Positions 9,234 through 20,383 of a stretch of 63,266 nucleotides of DNA are shown here, one piece after another (position 1 is the stretch's first letter; each line of letters begins with the position of its first letter). Origin of the DNA: Haemophilus paraphrohaemolyticus (GTDB taxonomy: Bacteria; Pseudomonadota; Gammaproteobacteria; Enterobacterales; Pasteurellaceae); the NCBI RefSeq assembly GCF_002015045.1, contig NZ_MUXX01000013.1, forward strand, positions 1 to 63,266, read 5' to 3'. A model generated the notes under the pieces. It worked only from the letters and a program-made list of their open reading frames with translations. It did no database searches and had not been told where the DNA came from. Made by a program: the position numbers and the translations under genes.

Positions 9234-9755
9234 TTAACGGCTAACTTCATCAACATCTGGTTGGTGAGTAATACGATTACGTAAATCACGACGAATTACC
9301 TCAATACTCCAGAACCAGAAGATGTGGCCTACTAATTCAGAAATGTGCTCATATAAAGGCCATTCTGCAACAGGTGGTGTTAAGCCTAACGCTGGGAATG
9401 TGATGTAGTGAACACAGATGTTTGCGATGATACCCGCACCGATACCTTGCCAGAATTTGATTTTCGGGAAGATTTCAGCAACAACACAGTAACCAATTGC
9501 GAACACTAATGAGCAAATCATATGTGTTACACCGATTGAGTTGAATGGGTGATCTGCAAAAGTGAATGCAACCGTGTTATAAGGATCGATACCTATATAA
9601 TCACGTAAGAATACTGCTGGTGGGTTTAATACCGCACGTGAACATTGCTCTAAAGCATTGCTCATCGTAATTGAGCCTGCATTTAATGCGTCTAAAACAG
9701 GTTGTGGACATGCAGCAGTGAATAAACTTTCCCTGATGAATGGCAATTTGCAGGT
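9234..9755 (-). pseudogene. yagU: 5'-truncated yagU (DUF1440) membrane protein
   Basis: The frame encodes about 170 residues matching the E. coli inner-membrane protein YagU from roughly residue 42 onward: [40 protein letters not shown] and [16 protein letters not shown]. The N-terminal cytoplasmic tail and first transmembrane helix of YagU are missing. A stop at 9756-9758 closes the frame, so only a TTG at 9746 could start translation, and no ATG or good RBS is present. YagU contributes to acid tolerance in E. coli. The gene is probably a decayed copy; the break point lies near the inverted-repeat element upstream. A short functional form using the TTG is possible but unlikely. Confidence 0.7.
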
Positions 9756-9980
9756 TCAATGGCAAATCAATATAAATAAATCGGCAATGCTGTACCTGTA
9801 AACTTGCAAAAGCTATAGAAGATGAATTAATACCTATATTTCAACAAATTCAATAGAATAATAAATATCAGTCAACTTTTTCTTAATAGCATAAGTATTA
9901 ACACTTGTGCTTTTTAGTTTATTGATAGATACAAGCAAAAATACTTACACATCAGTAAAATAAGATAAGCAATTCATTTG
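9756..9980. other. Intergenic scar upstream of yagU
   Basis: No gene can be supported here. A short plus-strand frame ends in LAKAIEDELIPIFQQIQ and a stop at about 9850; it looks like the tail of a protein but I cannot name it. The rest is AT-rich. The stretch probably holds relics from the event that removed the yagU 5' end. Confidence 0.3.
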
Positions 9981-10138
9981 ATCATAGCCTGTTACGCATA
10001 GGGCTTTCGCCTGAGGCTTACGCATAAATACGTCCCTACAAGATGCTGCGATTTGTTCATTATAATCATCTTATCTGTAACATCTAGCCCCAGTAGGGCT
10101 GATTTATGCGTAACCTATAGCGTGAGCCATAAGATCAT
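9980..10138. repeat. Inverted-repeat element upstream of purL
   Basis: Imperfect terminal inverted repeats: left TGATCATAGCC...TTACGCATAAAT...CCCTAC, and the reverse complement of the right end TGATCTTATGGC...TTACGCATAAAT...CCCTAC. The arms are about 65 bp each around an AT-rich centre. The GTAGGG and TACGCA words recur in the element between trpG and trpD. It is probably a non-autonomous (MITE-like) repeat. Confidence 0.55.
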
Positions 10139-10169
10139 CACACTATCAGCATTCCCCTCAAATTTTAAA

Positions 10170-10185
10170 ATGCAAACGTTTGCGT
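10170..10185. promoter_or_regulatory. PurR operator of purL
   Basis: ATGCAAACGTTTGCGT matches the 16-bp PurR consensus ACGCAAACGTTTGCGT at 15 positions. It ends 7 bp before the TATAAT -10 box at 10193-10198, so bound PurR (with hypoxanthine or guanine) would block RNA polymerase. The site is seen; repression is inferred from the well-known enterobacterial pur regulon. Confidence 0.88.
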
Positions 10186-10192
10186 TATCCGT

Positions 10193-10198
10193 TATAAT
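10193..10198 (+). promoter_or_regulatory. -10 box of purL
   Basis: Consensus TATAAT 39 bp before the purL start codon, directly downstream of the PurR box. The -35 region falls inside the operator. Confidence 0.75.
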
Positions 10199-10237
10199 AC
10201 GCCCAACTTTTTACTTTTCTTAATACGGAACTGCAAT

Positions 10238-13200
10238 ATGACTGTAAAAACCTTTCGTGGCTCTCCTGCCCTTTCAGAATTTCGTTTAACCCAACTTCAA
10301 CAAAAATTCCAGCAACATCAGCTGCCTATCACTTCAGTGTATGCAGAGTATTTGCATTTTGTTGAGCAAAATGCACCGCTTGCAGAAGGCGAAATTGCTA
10401 AATTACAAGAATTATTGCACTACGGTCCAACCCTTGCGGAACACGAGCCAACAGGTTTTTGCTTAATTGTAACCCCGCGAGTAGGGACGATTTCGTCTTG
10501 GTCTTCCAAAGCGACCGACATTGCCCACAACTGTGGTTTAGCGAACGTAAACCGTATCGAACGTGGCTTGGCGTACTATTTCAGTTTTGAACGTGAGTTA
10601 ACCGAAGCAGAATTGGCAACACTAAAAGGTTTATTGCACGACCGTATGTTAGAAACAGTGTTAAATAATGAAGCGGAAGCGGGGTCGCTCTTTACGCAAC
10701 AAGCACCGAGACCATTTACCACCATTGATATTTTAGGCGGTGGTCGCCCTGCCCTAGAACAAGCGAACATTGAGCTAGGCTTGGCATTAGCCGATGATGA
10801 GATGGATTATTTAGTAGAAAACTTCACGGCACTAAACCGCAATCCAAACGACATTGAACTTTATATGTTCGCTCAGGCGAATTCGGAACACTGCCGCCAT
10901 AAAATCTTCAATGCAGACTGGACAATCGACGGTAAAAAACAAGAAAAATCGTTGTTCAAAATGATCAAAAACACCTTCGAGCAAACGCCTGACCACGTTC
11001 TTTCTGCGTATAAAGATAACGCGGCGGTGATGGAAGGTTCAACCGTGGGGCGTTGGTTCCCAGACCAAGATGGGCAATATCGCGCCCACCAAGAAGATGC
11101 CCATATTCTGATGAAAGTGGAAACCCACAACCACCCGACTGCGATTTCGCCATTCCCAGGGGCGGCGACAGGTTCGGGCGGGGAGATCCGCGATGAAGGC
11201 GCAACAGGTCGTGGGGCAAAACCAAAAGCAGGTTTAACGGGTTTCTCGGTCTCAAACTTGGTGATTCCAGAATTCAAACAACCGTGGGAAAATGAGCTTT
11301 CTAAACCAAACCGCATTGCTTCGGCACTCGATATTATGATCGAAGGCCCTCTTGGTGGTGCAGCATTCAACAATGAATTTGGTCGCCCTGCGTTATTAGG
11401 CTATTTCCGTACTTACGAAGAAAAAGTCAACAGCTTCGCGGGCGAAGAAGTGCGTGGCTACCACAAGCCGATTATGTTAGCAGGCGGTATCGGTAACATT
11501 CGTGCCGAACACGTTCAAAAAGGTAAAATTCCAGTAGGTGCGAAACTGGTGGTGCTTGGCGGACCTGCAATGAACATCGGTTTAGGCGGTGGTGCTGCCT
11601 CCTCAATGGCTTCAGGTAAATCCAAAGAAGATTTAGATTTTGCTTCTGTACAACGTGAAAACCCAGAGATGGAACGCCGTTGCCAAGAGGTAATCGACCG
11701 TTGCTGGCAGTTAGGCGAAGAAAATCCAATCGCATTTATCCACGATGTGGGCGCAGGCGGTTTATCGAATGCAATGCCTGAGCTCGTTCACGATGGAGAC
11801 CGTGGCGGTAAATTCAATCTTCGCTCGATTTTGTGCGATGAAAAAGGGATGTCGCCGCTTGAAATTTGGTGTAACGAGTCGCAAGAGCGCTATGTATTAG
11901 CTGTAGTAGCGGACAAACTTCCACAATTTGAGGAAATCTGCCGTCGTGAGCGTGCGCCTTATGCGGTAATTGGTGAAGCGACCGAAGAGAAACACTTAAC
12001 CTTACACGACAACCATTTTGACAACAATCCGATTGATTTACCAATGAATGTGTTGCTTGGCAAAACCCCGAAAATGCACCGTGAAGTTTCGTCGAAATCT
12101 GTGGAAAATCAACCGCTTGATCAACAAGGCATTCAATTAAAAGAAGCACTGCACCGTGTGTTACGCTTACCTGTAGTGGCAGAAAAAACCTTCTTAATCA
12201 CCATCGGTGACAGGTCTGTCACAGGGATGGTAGCACGCGATCAGATGGTCGGCCCGTGGCAAATCCCAGTGTCTAATGTTGCTGTAACTACTGCTTCATT
12301 AGACGGCTATCACGGTGAGGCTATGACGATGGGAGAACGTGCACCTGTTGCTTTATTAGACTTCGGGGCTTCTGCACGTTTAGCAGTGGCGGAATCTATT
12401 ACCAATATCGCCGCAACCAACATTGGCGACATCAAACGCATTAAACTTTCTGCGAACTGGATGAGTGCCGCAGGTCATGCAGGCGAAGATGCGGGCTTGT
12501 ACGAAGCCGTGAAAGCGGTGGGCGAAGAGCTTTGCCCAGCGCTAGGCTTAACCATTCCAGTGGGTAAAGACTCAATGTCAATGCGTACCACTTGGGAAGA
12601 AAACGGAGAGCAAAAAGCCGTGACTGCACCACTTTCATTAGTAATTTCTGCATTTGCTCGTGTGGAAGATGTGCGTAAAACTATCACCCCACAACTCCGC
12701 ACCGACAAAGGTTTATCTAGCCTCTTACTCATCGACTTGGGCGAAGGTAAAAACCGTTTAGGTGCAACTGCACTGACTCAAGTGTATAAACAATTGGGCG
12801 ATAAACCAGCAGATGTAGTGAACATTCAACGCTTAAAAGATTTTTACAACGCAATGCAAGCGTTAGTGGCAGAAGGTAAATTACTTGCCTACCACGACCG
12901 TTCAGACGGTGGTTTAATCACGACATTAGCAGAAATGGCGTTTGCAGGACATTGTGGTGTGGAAGTGGATATTTCCGCTTTAGGCGACAATGACTTAGCT
13001 GTATTATTCAACGAAGAGTTAGGTGCAGTAATTCAAGTTGCTGACAGCCAATTAGAAAGCGTGCGTGAAGTGTTAAAAACACATAACTTGCTTGGCATTA
13101 CCCACGAACTTGGTGCGGTAACTGCTGATGACCGCTTTGAGATCAGCCGCAGCAGCCGTAAATTACTCAGCGAAAAACGCTCTGAATTACGCGGTATTTG

Positions 13201-14134
13201 GGCGGAACTCACTCACCAAATGCAACGTTTACGCGACAATCCAGAGTGTGCCGACCAAGAGTTCGAGGCTAAGAAAAAACCAGCAGACAAAGGTTTATCG
13301 GCATTCTTAACTTACGATGTGAACGAAGATATAAGTGCACCATTTATCAATAAAGGCACGAAACCAACCATTGCGATTTTGCGTGAACAAGGCGTGAACA
13401 GTCATTACGAAATGGCGGCCGCATTCGATCGTGCTGGTTTCAACGCAATTGATGTACATATGTCTGACTTAATGGCAGGTCGTCGCCATTTAGCCGACTT
13501 CAACGCATTAGTGGCATGTGGCGGTTTCTCTTACGGTGACGTATTAGGTGCAGGCGGTGGCTGGGCGAAATCAATTCTCTTCAATCCACAACTACGTGAC
13601 CAATTTAGCCAGTTTTTTGCGAACCCGAATACCCTTACTTTAGGCGTATGTAACGGTTGCCAAATGGTGTCAAACTTAGCGGAAATTATCCCTGGCACAG
13701 AAAATTGGCCACGTTTCGTTCGCAACAAATCTGAACGTTATGAAGCACGCGTGGGCTTAGTGAAAATCAATGAAGTGGCATCACCTTGGTTTGCCGGAAT
13801 GGCAGGTTCGCATATGCCAATCGCGGTTGCACACGGGGAAGGTCAAGTTGAGTTCAAATTCGCTACTCAATTAGCGGGCTTAAAAGCACAAGGCTTAATT
13901 GCTGCACAATATATCGACAACAATGGCAACCCAACCGAAGTTTATCCGGCCAACCCGAACGGCTCGGTGGAAGGTATTACCGCGATTACCAACGTGGGCG
14001 GTCGCGTTGCCATTATGATGCCACACCCAGAACGTGTATTCCGTGCAGTGAGCAACTCATGGCATCCAGAAGACTGGACAGAAGATGGTGCGTGGATGAG
14101 ATTGTTTAGAAATGCAAGAGTAGCGTTGAAATAA
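10238..14134 (+). CDS. purL: Phosphoribosylformylglycinamidine synthase
   Basis: Large-type PurL (FGAM synthase), which uses ATP and glutamine to convert FGAR to FGAM in step four of purine synthesis. It has 1298 residues, the standard length of the single-chain enzyme. In order come the N-terminal PurS-like and linker regions, two PurM-like ATPase halves (including [21 protein letters not shown] near residue 295), and a C-terminal class I glutaminase. In the last the nucleophile lies in LGVCNGCQM near residue 1138 and the partner histidine in MPHPERVF near 1262. It is monocistronic between a PurR-controlled promoter and a strong terminator. Confidence 0.97.
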   Translation: MTVKTFRGSPALSEFRLTQLQQKFQQHQLPITSVYAEYLHFVEQNAPLAEGEIAKLQELLHYGPTLAEHEPTGFCLIVTPRVGTISSWSSKATDIAHNCGLANVNRIERGLAYYFSFERELTEAELATLKGLLHDRMLETVLNNEAEAGSLFTQQAPRPFTTIDILGGGRPALEQANIELGLALADDEMDYLVENFTALNRNPNDIELYMFAQANSEHCRHKIFNADWTIDGKKQEKSLFKMIKNTFEQTPDHVLSAYKDNAAVMEGSTVGRWFPDQDGQYRAHQEDAHILMKVETHNHPTAISPFPGAATGSGGEIRDEGATGRGAKPKAGLTGFSVSNLVIPEFKQPWENELSKPNRIASALDIMIEGPLGGAAFNNEFGRPALLGYFRTYEEKVNSFAGEEVRGYHKPIMLAGGIGNIRAEHVQKGKIPVGAKLVVLGGPAMNIGLGGGAASSMASGKSKEDLDFASVQRENPEMERRCQEVIDRCWQLGEENPIAFIHDVGAGGLSNAMPELVHDGDRGGKFNLRSILCDEKGMSPLEIWCNESQERYVLAVVADKLPQFEEICRRERAPYAVIGEATEEKHLTLHDNHFDNNPIDLPMNVLLGKTPKMHREVSSKSVENQPLDQQGIQLKEALHRVLRLPVVAEKTFLITIGDRSVTGMVARDQMVGPWQIPVSNVAVTTASLDGYHGEAMTMGERAPVALLDFGASARLAVAESITNIAATNIGDIKRIKLSANWMSAAGHAGEDAGLYEAVKAVGEELCPALGLTIPVGKDSMSMRTTWEENGEQKAVTAPLSLVISAFARVEDVRKTITPQLRTDKGLSSLLLIDLGEGKNRLGATALTQVYKQLGDKPADVVNIQRLKDFYNAMQALVAEGKLLAYHDRSDGGLITTLAEMAFAGHCGVEVDISALGDNDLAVLFNEELGAVIQVADSQLESVREVLKTHNLLGITHELGAVTADDRFEISRSSRKLLSEKRSELRGIWAELTHQMQRLRDNPECADQEFEAKKKPADKGLSAFLTYDVNEDISAPFINKGTKPTIAILREQGVNSHYEMAAAFDRAGFNAIDVHMSDLMAGRRHLADFNALVACGGFSYGDVLGAGGGWAKSILFNPQLRDQFSQFFANPNTLTLGVCNGCQMVSNLAEIIPGTENWPRFVRNKSERYEARVGLVKINEVASPWFAGMAGSHMPIAVAHGEGQVEFKFATQLAGLKAQGLIAAQYIDNNGNPTEVYPANPNGSVEGITAITNVGGRVAIMMPHPERVFRAVSNSWHPEDWTEDGAWMRLFRNARVALK

Positions 14135-14150
14135 TCTAGTCGCTAAGTAT

Positions 14151-14188
14151 AAACGGATAATAAAGCAACCTTTATTATCCGTTTTTCT
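14151..14188 (+). terminator. Terminator of purL
   Basis: Perfect 14-bp stem AACGGATAATAAAG / CTTTATTATCCGTT with a CAAC loop and a following T run; it also faces the end of the convergent rdgC. Confidence 0.88.
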
Positions 14189-14221
14189 ATGCAAAAATTC
14201 TCAAGTCTATGAGTTAAAATC

Positions 14222-15127
14222 TTAAATCCGTTCTTTAATGCCACCAAATTCGGCAATGATTTTTTGCGTAAAGAGTTTCAGCTCTTCAGTCATCAACAAG
14301 AAATCGGCATCAAAACGCTGCGCAACATCTTCTTTTAAAATATCGTCATTTTTCTCGCGAATTTCATCGGCAAATTTAAGGCGAGAAAGCACTGCTTCTT
14401 CATTCAACACACAAGAAAAATGGTTTTCCCAGTCGATGGCAATTTTGGTGACAAATTTACCCGCTTGTAAGTGTGGTGTAATCTCATCGCTTTCCAACAT
14501 CTGATTTTTACAGCGAATCACACTGCCGCTTTCAAAGGATTTTAACTCTGCTTCTTCTAACAGATTCAGCCACGCTGGTGTGTAACCTTTTGCCACCCAA
14601 TCGGTCATTACTTCATAAGGCGGAATCACAAAAGAAATCGGCACAACAGGGAGCGAACCAAGCGTTTTCCGCAGTAATGCTAGTGTGTTTTCCGCACGCT
14701 TGCTTGAACTTGCATCAACATAAACTAGCTGCATCTCTAAATCTAACCAAATTGCAGTGAATTGATGTTTACTAAATGCTCGAGGCATTAAAACCGAGAC
14801 GACTTGATCTTTCACAGCCTGCTTCTCTATTTTTTTGAGTTTACGTGCCTCTTTTTCTTCCAATTCAGCAATGCGTTTTTCAACCTCTTGCTTTACCACA
14901 TTTGCTGGCAACAGTTTGTTTTCTTGATGTGAAATCAGCAAAAATTGCTTACCTTGTGAGAAGCACAGCTGTTCAGAACTAGCAAGAGGTTTGCTCCAAC
15001 CAAACTTACTCATATCGTGAGCTTCACAAGGCGTGAAGCGGTTTTCGGTTAGCTGCTCATTAAGCGTTTGCTCATCTAGCGTTAATTCGCTGGTAAGACG
15101 ATAAATCATTACATTTTTAAACCACAT
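14222..15127 (-). CDS. rdgC: Recombination-associated protein RdgC
   Basis: RdgC is a nucleoid-associated, ring-forming DNA-binding protein that restrains RecA-driven recombination. The 301 residues match the family length and start with the typical MWFKNVMIYRL; the FGWSKPL and LLPANVVKQEVEKRI segments are also characteristic. Residues 85-105 form a charged helix rich in K and E. It reads toward purL and is separated from trpD by a terminator. The start is preceded by GAAGGATAATCT. Confidence 0.94.
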   Translation of the reverse strand: MWFKNVMIYRLTSELTLDEQTLNEQLTENRFTPCEAHDMSKFGWSKPLASSEQLCFSQGKQFLLISHQENKLLPANVVKQEVEKRIAELEEKEARKLKKIEKQAVKDQVVSVLMPRAFSKHQFTAIWLDLEMQLVYVDASSSKRAENTLALLRKTLGSLPVVPISFVIPPYEVMTDWVAKGYTPAWLNLLEEAELKSFESGSVIRCKNQMLESDEITPHLQAGKFVTKIAIDWENHFSCVLNEEAVLSRLKFADEIREKNDDILKEDVAQRFDADFLLMTEELKLFTQKIIAEFGGIKERI

Positions 15128-15184
15128 AGATTATCCTTCGTAAATTATTTCAATTTTTTCCTGTGGAAATACACTATTCTATCA

Positions 15185-15216
15185 TAAAAAAACGCCCCAA
15201 ATTGGGGCGTAAAAAG
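15185..15216. terminator. Terminator of the trp operon
   Basis: 9-bp stem ACGCCCCAA / TTGGGGCGT with A's on the left and A's on the right, lying between the trpD stop codon and the rdgC start. On the minus strand it is followed by a run of T, ending the trpEGD transcript before rdgC. Confidence 0.8.
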
Positions 15217-15226
15217 CACTAAAGAT

Positions 15227-16231
15227 TTATTGATAACTCGCTAAGTTTTCTAACGTCTCAAACGCCTTTCCACTAGCCAGCACCGCTTTTACTTTTGCTG
15301 CATTGGCTTTTAAGTCAGGCTCGCCAAAGATTCTCATTAACATGGCAACATTCACGGCAACCGCATCAATATGTGCAGCTTCACCTTTGCCTTGTAATAA
15401 AGCTCGGATTTTCTCAGCATTTTCAGCAGACTCACCGCCTTTTAAGGCTTCGATTGGATGACGTGAAACGCCAAAATCTTCAGGCGTCACAGAATAATAA
15501 CGGATTTTTCCATTTTCAATTTCTGCTACTTGAGTTTCACCGTGAACAGCGACTTCATCTAAACCCGCTCCATAGACGACAATAGTGTGCTCGTGGTTTA
15601 AGGCTTTTACCGTTTCCGCATAGATTTTTAAAATTTCTGGCGAATAAACACCTAAAAGTTGGCGTTTAGCGTAAGCAGGATTGACGAGCGGTCCTAAAAT
15701 GTTAAACAGCGTACGGGTTTTCAATGCTTGGCGGACAGGGATGGCATATTTGAAACCTGAGTGATAAAGCGGGGCGAATAAAAAGCAGATGCCAATTTCG
15801 TCCAATGCTTTGCGAGCGATCTCGGCTGGCACTTGGATATTGATGCCAAGTTGAGAAAGTACATCACTTGCCCCCGTTTTGCTAGAAACACTACGGCTGC
15901 CGTGTTTTGCCACTTTGTATCCCATTGTCGCTGCCACAATGGCACTTGCTGTTGAGATGTTGATGGTGTTATGCCCATCGCCGCCTGTGCCTACAATGTC
16001 TGCAAAATCATAGTCTGGTGTTGGGAAAGGGGCTGCATTTTCAAGTGCAGCAGTCACTGCACCTGAAATTTCGTCAATTGTTTCGCCTCGCATTTTTAAC
16101 GCAATTAACGCCCCAGCGAGTTGCTCATTTGATACCTTGCCTTGCATAACTTGAGTGAAGAAGAAGGTGGATTCAGCTTTATCAAGCGGTTGATTATTAA
16201 ATAATTTTTCCAAAAGTTGTTCGGTTTGCAT
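15227..16231 (-). CDS. trpD: Anthranilate phosphoribosyltransferase
   Basis: TrpD joins anthranilate to PRPP, the second step of tryptophan synthesis. It is a free-standing 334-residue enzyme (the E. coli form is fused to TrpG). The PRPP-binding loop [16 protein letters not shown] is near residue 78, followed by [15 protein letters not shown]. It is the last gene of trpE-trpG-trpD. trpC does not follow, so the later pathway genes must lie elsewhere. A 118-bp gap to trpG contains a palindromic repeat. The start codon is preceded by AAGGGAACACACT. Confidence 0.95.
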   Translation of the reverse strand: MQTEQLLEKLFNNQPLDKAESTFFFTQVMQGKVSNEQLAGALIALKMRGETIDEISGAVTAALENAAPFPTPDYDFADIVGTGGDGHNTINISTASAIVAATMGYKVAKHGSRSVSSKTGASDVLSQLGINIQVPAEIARKALDEIGICFLFAPLYHSGFKYAIPVRQALKTRTLFNILGPLVNPAYAKRQLLGVYSPEILKIYAETVKALNHEHTIVVYGAGLDEVAVHGETQVAEIENGKIRYYSVTPEDFGVSRHPIEALKGGESAENAEKIRALLQGKGEAAHIDAVAVNVAMLMRIFGEPDLKANAAKVKAVLASGKAFETLENLASYQ

Positions 16232-16252
16232 AGTGTGTTCCCTTCTATATCC

Positions 16253-16348
16253 GTAGGGTGTGTGAACAAGGTTTACGCACGCAAACGGTTAATTTTTTAT
16301 GAAATTTATAAAAGCGTGCGTGAATTTTTCAAATTTACACACCCTACA
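16253..16348. repeat. Palindromic MITE-like element between trpG and trpD
   Basis: About 96 bp with imperfect terminal inverted repeats of ~30 bp. The left end reads GTAGGGTGTGTGAACAAGG and the right end, reverse-complemented, GTAGGGTGTGTAAATTTG; both arms finish in ACGCACGC. It interrupts an operon that is otherwise closely packed, without breaking either gene. Transcribed, it would form a long hairpin between trpG and trpD. No transposase is encoded. Confidence 0.7.
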
Positions 16349-16349
16349 A

Positions 16350-16928
16350 TTAGCTTAATAGCCATTCCACTGACTGCTTCAATAATTTTGTCCCTTCTAC
16401 GGTCAAAATTGACTCTGGGTGAAATTGGAAGCCACAAATTGGCAAAGTTTTATGGCGAACCGCCATTACAATCGTGCCGTAACGTGCATTGACTTCCAAC
16501 TCTTCCGGCAAATTATCGCCCATTAAAGAATGGTAACGAGCCACAGGCATTGGGTTGTTGATACCTGCGAACATAGCTTGGTTATCGTGCTCAATTTTTG
16601 ACACTTTACCGTGTAATACCGTGCCTGTATGTACAACTTTTCCGCCTAAGGCTTCAATAATCGCTTGGTGACCTAAGCAGATCCCAATCATCGGCACTTT
16701 GCCTTTTAATTGCGTAATAATGGGCAATAAATTACCCGCTTCCGCTGGGTTGCCAGGTCCAGGTGATAGAGCAACTAATGAGTTTTCGGTGGTTAAAGCT
16801 TTTTGAATAAAATCCTCTAACGGATAATCGTTACGGAAGATCGTTACTTGGTGTCCTAGTTCGCGGAATTGATCCACTAAATTGTAGGTAAATGAGTCGA
16901 AATTATCGACAAAAAGAATATGTGCCAT
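16350..16928 (-). CDS. trpG: Anthranilate synthase glutamine amidotransferase subunit
   Basis: TrpG is the class I glutaminase that supplies ammonia to TrpE for anthranilate synthesis. It has 192 residues and is not fused to TrpD. The catalytic triad is visible: the cysteine in IGICLGHQA near residue 84 and the histidine and glutamate in FQFHPES near 171. SPGPGNPAEAG (oxyanion strand) is also present. It starts 26 bp after trpE ends, within the same operon. The alternative, PabA, shares the fold; the neighbours TrpE and TrpD decide for TrpG. Confidence 0.94.
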   Translation of the reverse strand: MAHILFVDNFDSFTYNLVDQFRELGHQVTIFRNDYPLEDFIQKALTTENSLVALSPGPGNPAEAGNLLPIITQLKGKVPMIGICLGHQAIIEALGGKVVHTGTVLHGKVSKIEHDNQAMFAGINNPMPVARYHSLMGDNLPEELEVNARYGTIVMAVRHKTLPICGFQFHPESILTVEGTKLLKQSVEWLLS

Positions 16929-16954
16929 AGTGCTTTCCTCTTATCCTAATGTGG

Positions 16955-18502
16955 CTACCCTTGATTCACCTGCCCAATCGCTTTTAATACTGCACGGGCT
17001 TTGTGGCGAGTTTCATCAGCTTCTAATTGCGGATCTGAATCTAACACTTCGCCACAACCTGCTTGCACGTAAGCCGTACCATTTTGAACGAAAGCAGAAC
17101 GAATGACGATACAGGTATCTAAATTGCCTTCGGAGGTTAAATAACCGACCGCACCGCCGTAGCTATGGCGTTTTTGCTGTTCGAATTGGTAAATCAACTG
17201 CATTGCCTTGATTTTCGGTGCACCCGTGAGCGTGCCCATATTCATACAGGCTTGGTAAGCGTGCAATGCATCTAAATCGGTGCGAAGTTTCCCTACCACA
17301 CGTGAAACAAGATGCATAATTTGCGAATAGCGGTCAATTTGCATCAATTCCACTACTTTTCGCGTGCCCGATTGGCTTACGCGAGCCACATCATTTCGAG
17401 CTAAATCGACCAACATTAAATGTTCAGCAAGCTCTTTTTTATCTAAACGTAATTCTAATTCAAGACGAGAATCGAGTTCTAAATCAATGTTACCGTGCTC
17501 ATCAAAGCCACGCGGGCGAGAACCTGCAATAGGGTAAATTTCTAGCTGACGATCGTGTTCAGAATATTTCAATGCACTTTCAGGCGATGCTCCAAATAGC
17601 GTGAAATTTTCGCCTTGCATAAAGAACATATACGGGCTTGGATTGTTCATTTTAAGTTGGCGGTAACTTGCTAGAGTATTTGGGCAAGGTAAGCTGAAAC
17701 GGCGAGAAGGTACAATCTGAAATACATCTCCCACGTGAATATGATGTTTCAGCTTGCGAATAATCTCTTTGAATGGCTCATCTTCTAAATTCGCCACCGC
17801 TTCTGCATTTGCAGTTTGAATTGGTAAGCTGAAATTGGTTGGTGCATTGGCAAGTTGTTCTGCAAATTCGACCGCTTGTTGGCTTAATATTGCTTGCTCA
17901 GCTGGATTGAAACAGAAAGTATTAAGCGTTGCGGTTTGAGCTTGGTGATCGATAAAGACTAATTGCTCGGCTAAATAGAAGCTGTAGTCTGGACAACTTA
18001 AGCCATCGTCTTGCAAGGTAATGTTATCCATTGGGATAAAATTCGCCACTAAATCGTAGCTAAATAATCCGCCTAAATAAACGGGTGAGCTTGCTGCTTC
18101 AAACAGTTGGTTTACAACACGCAAGCCATCAAACACCGTGCTAGTTTTGAGTTTGCTATCTTCGTCTAATTGAGTAGGAATAGTGGGGAATTCTGCAACC
18201 AAGCGGTGTGATTCTGCAAAAAATTCGCAAGTAGGTGCAGGATTTAAACTCGCTAAAGCAACTTGAATATATGGAATGACGGCTTTGCCGTTTTTAGTTA
18301 GAGGCTCAAAAGTGACTTGCTGTGCGTTGCAAAAAATATGCAATGCAGATTGGGCGAAGAGTAAACTTTTGAGGCTATTTTTGCTTTGGATTTCAGCGGA
18401 GTCTAATAATAAGGTATGAGGCTGGTTGCCACAAAGAGCGTGATACATCGCGGTAGTATCGGCAAAATAGGGCAACGTAGTTTGTTGAATTTGCACGTTC
18501 AT
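16955..18502 (-). CDS. trpE: Anthranilate synthase component I
   Basis: TrpE makes anthranilate from chorismate and ammonia. It has 515 residues. The N-terminal tryptophan feedback site shows as LLLDSAEIQSK (residues 31-41). The C-terminal chorismate-binding domain contains VPSRRFSLP, IAGSRPRG, and MNMGTLTGAPKIKAM, with the catalytic base in DLARNDVARV. It is the first gene of trpEGD, with a TrpR-type operator over its promoter. RBS AGGAAGATAATC precedes the ATG. Confidence 0.95.
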   Translation of the reverse strand: MNVQIQQTTLPYFADTTAMYHALCGNQPHTLLLDSAEIQSKNSLKSLLFAQSALHIFCNAQQVTFEPLTKNGKAVIPYIQVALASLNPAPTCEFFAESHRLVAEFPTIPTQLDEDSKLKTSTVFDGLRVVNQLFEAASSPVYLGGLFSYDLVANFIPMDNITLQDDGLSCPDYSFYLAEQLVFIDHQAQTATLNTFCFNPAEQAILSQQAVEFAEQLANAPTNFSLPIQTANAEAVANLEDEPFKEIIRKLKHHIHVGDVFQIVPSRRFSLPCPNTLASYRQLKMNNPSPYMFFMQGENFTLFGASPESALKYSEHDRQLEIYPIAGSRPRGFDEHGNIDLELDSRLELELRLDKKELAEHLMLVDLARNDVARVSQSGTRKVVELMQIDRYSQIMHLVSRVVGKLRTDLDALHAYQACMNMGTLTGAPKIKAMQLIYQFEQQKRHSYGGAVGYLTSEGNLDTCIVIRSAFVQNGTAYVQAGCGEVLDSDPQLEADETRHKARAVLKAIGQVNQG

Positions 18503-18526
18503 GATTATCTTCCTGTGTTTATTTCT

Positions 18527-18544
18527 GTACTATTAAACTAGTAC
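18527..18544. promoter_or_regulatory. TrpR operator of trpEGD
   Basis: GTACTATTAAACTAGTAC is a palindrome with the ACTAGT/GTACT words of the enterobacterial Trp repressor operator (consensus near GAACTAGTTAACTAGTAC). It covers the -10 box of the trpE promoter, the same arrangement as in E. coli. The match is clear by eye; repression by TrpR is inferred. Confidence 0.85.
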
Positions 18545-18560
18545 AAAAGGGATTTGTCAA
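18532..18560 (-). promoter_or_regulatory. Promoter of trpEGD
   Basis: On the minus strand: consensus -35 TTGACA (18555-18560), a 17-bp spacer, and -10 TTTAAT (18532-18537). The predicted leader is only about 23 nt, too short for a trp leader peptide and attenuator. Confidence 0.8.
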
Positions 18561-18622
18561 GCGTGCAAGTAAAAATAGCACAAATTTCTTTGTGCTATTG
18601 ATTAGGAATCATTAAATAGAAT

Positions 18623-19267
18623 TTATTTTACAAAGCTATCAAACTTCAACTCATAATTATCGCCATCGCGATTGTAAGAGATAAAACGAGGGAATTTTTC
18701 GCCCTCGAATTTTTTCACTGTAATCGCTTTGTGATCTGCGGTTGTGAAGCTATAGGTAATTTCTTGATAAGTTTTACCATTTTGCGTGACCGCTTTTTGT
18801 GTTTTGTTTAGATTCACATTCGGTGTTGGATAGAGTTTTTTACCGTTTGTGGTTTGGAAGCTGGTTGGCAATTTATCGTAGTAGCTTAACTGGAATGCCG
18901 TCGTAAACAAGTCAAAAGTTGGCATGGTTAAAGGCTCAGTTTTAAGCGGCTCTTTCGCTTTGCCGTATTGAATATTTTTGCTATCAATTTCCGCTAATGC
19001 ATAAGTTTTACCGTTACGGGTGTCTCGGTAGCTTAACATATTAAAGATACCATTTTTCTCTGTGCCTTTTGCCGTAAATACAATGCTATAGAGTGGAATA
19101 TTGATTTTTGATTGAATTTCATATTTTCCGCTGTCATGTTTAAAGTTCACATAAGCGGGCATTAAATAGTTTGAACTATATTTAATGTTGAAATTTTCCG
19201 CGTAAGCGGTCGAAATCATTGAAAAAATTGCAACACCAGTAAAGGCGATTTTTTTGAAAAATGTCAT
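18623..19267 (-). CDS. Secreted DUF3108-like protein
   Basis: A 214-residue protein of unknown role with a clear signal peptide (KKIAFTGVAIFSMIS followed by TAYA-E, cleavage after residue 23). The mature part alternates short beta-strand segments, with KYSSNYLMPAYVNF near the start and RFISYNRDGDNYELKFDSF at the end, which fits the DUF3108 family of periplasmic proteins. It ends the cysB transcript: its start codon is 9 bp after the cysB stop. No catalytic motif is visible. Confidence 0.7.
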   Translation of the reverse strand: MTFFKKIAFTGVAIFSMISTAYAENFNIKYSSNYLMPAYVNFKHDSGKYEIQSKINIPLYSIVFTAKGTEKNGIFNMLSYRDTRNGKTYALAEIDSKNIQYGKAKEPLKTEPLTMPTFDLFTTAFQLSYYDKLPTSFQTTNGKKLYPTPNVNLNKTQKAVTQNGKTYQEITYSFTTADHKAITVKKFEGEKFPRFISYNRDGDNYELKFDSFVK

Positions 19268-19276
19268 TGGTTTTCC

Positions 19277-20317
<1,041 letters not shown>

Positions 20318-20383
20318 TCAATTAGCTATTTAGGCTAATTTTTAGTATGCTAGCCCCAATTTTATTTTTGATGAGAAATCCTT

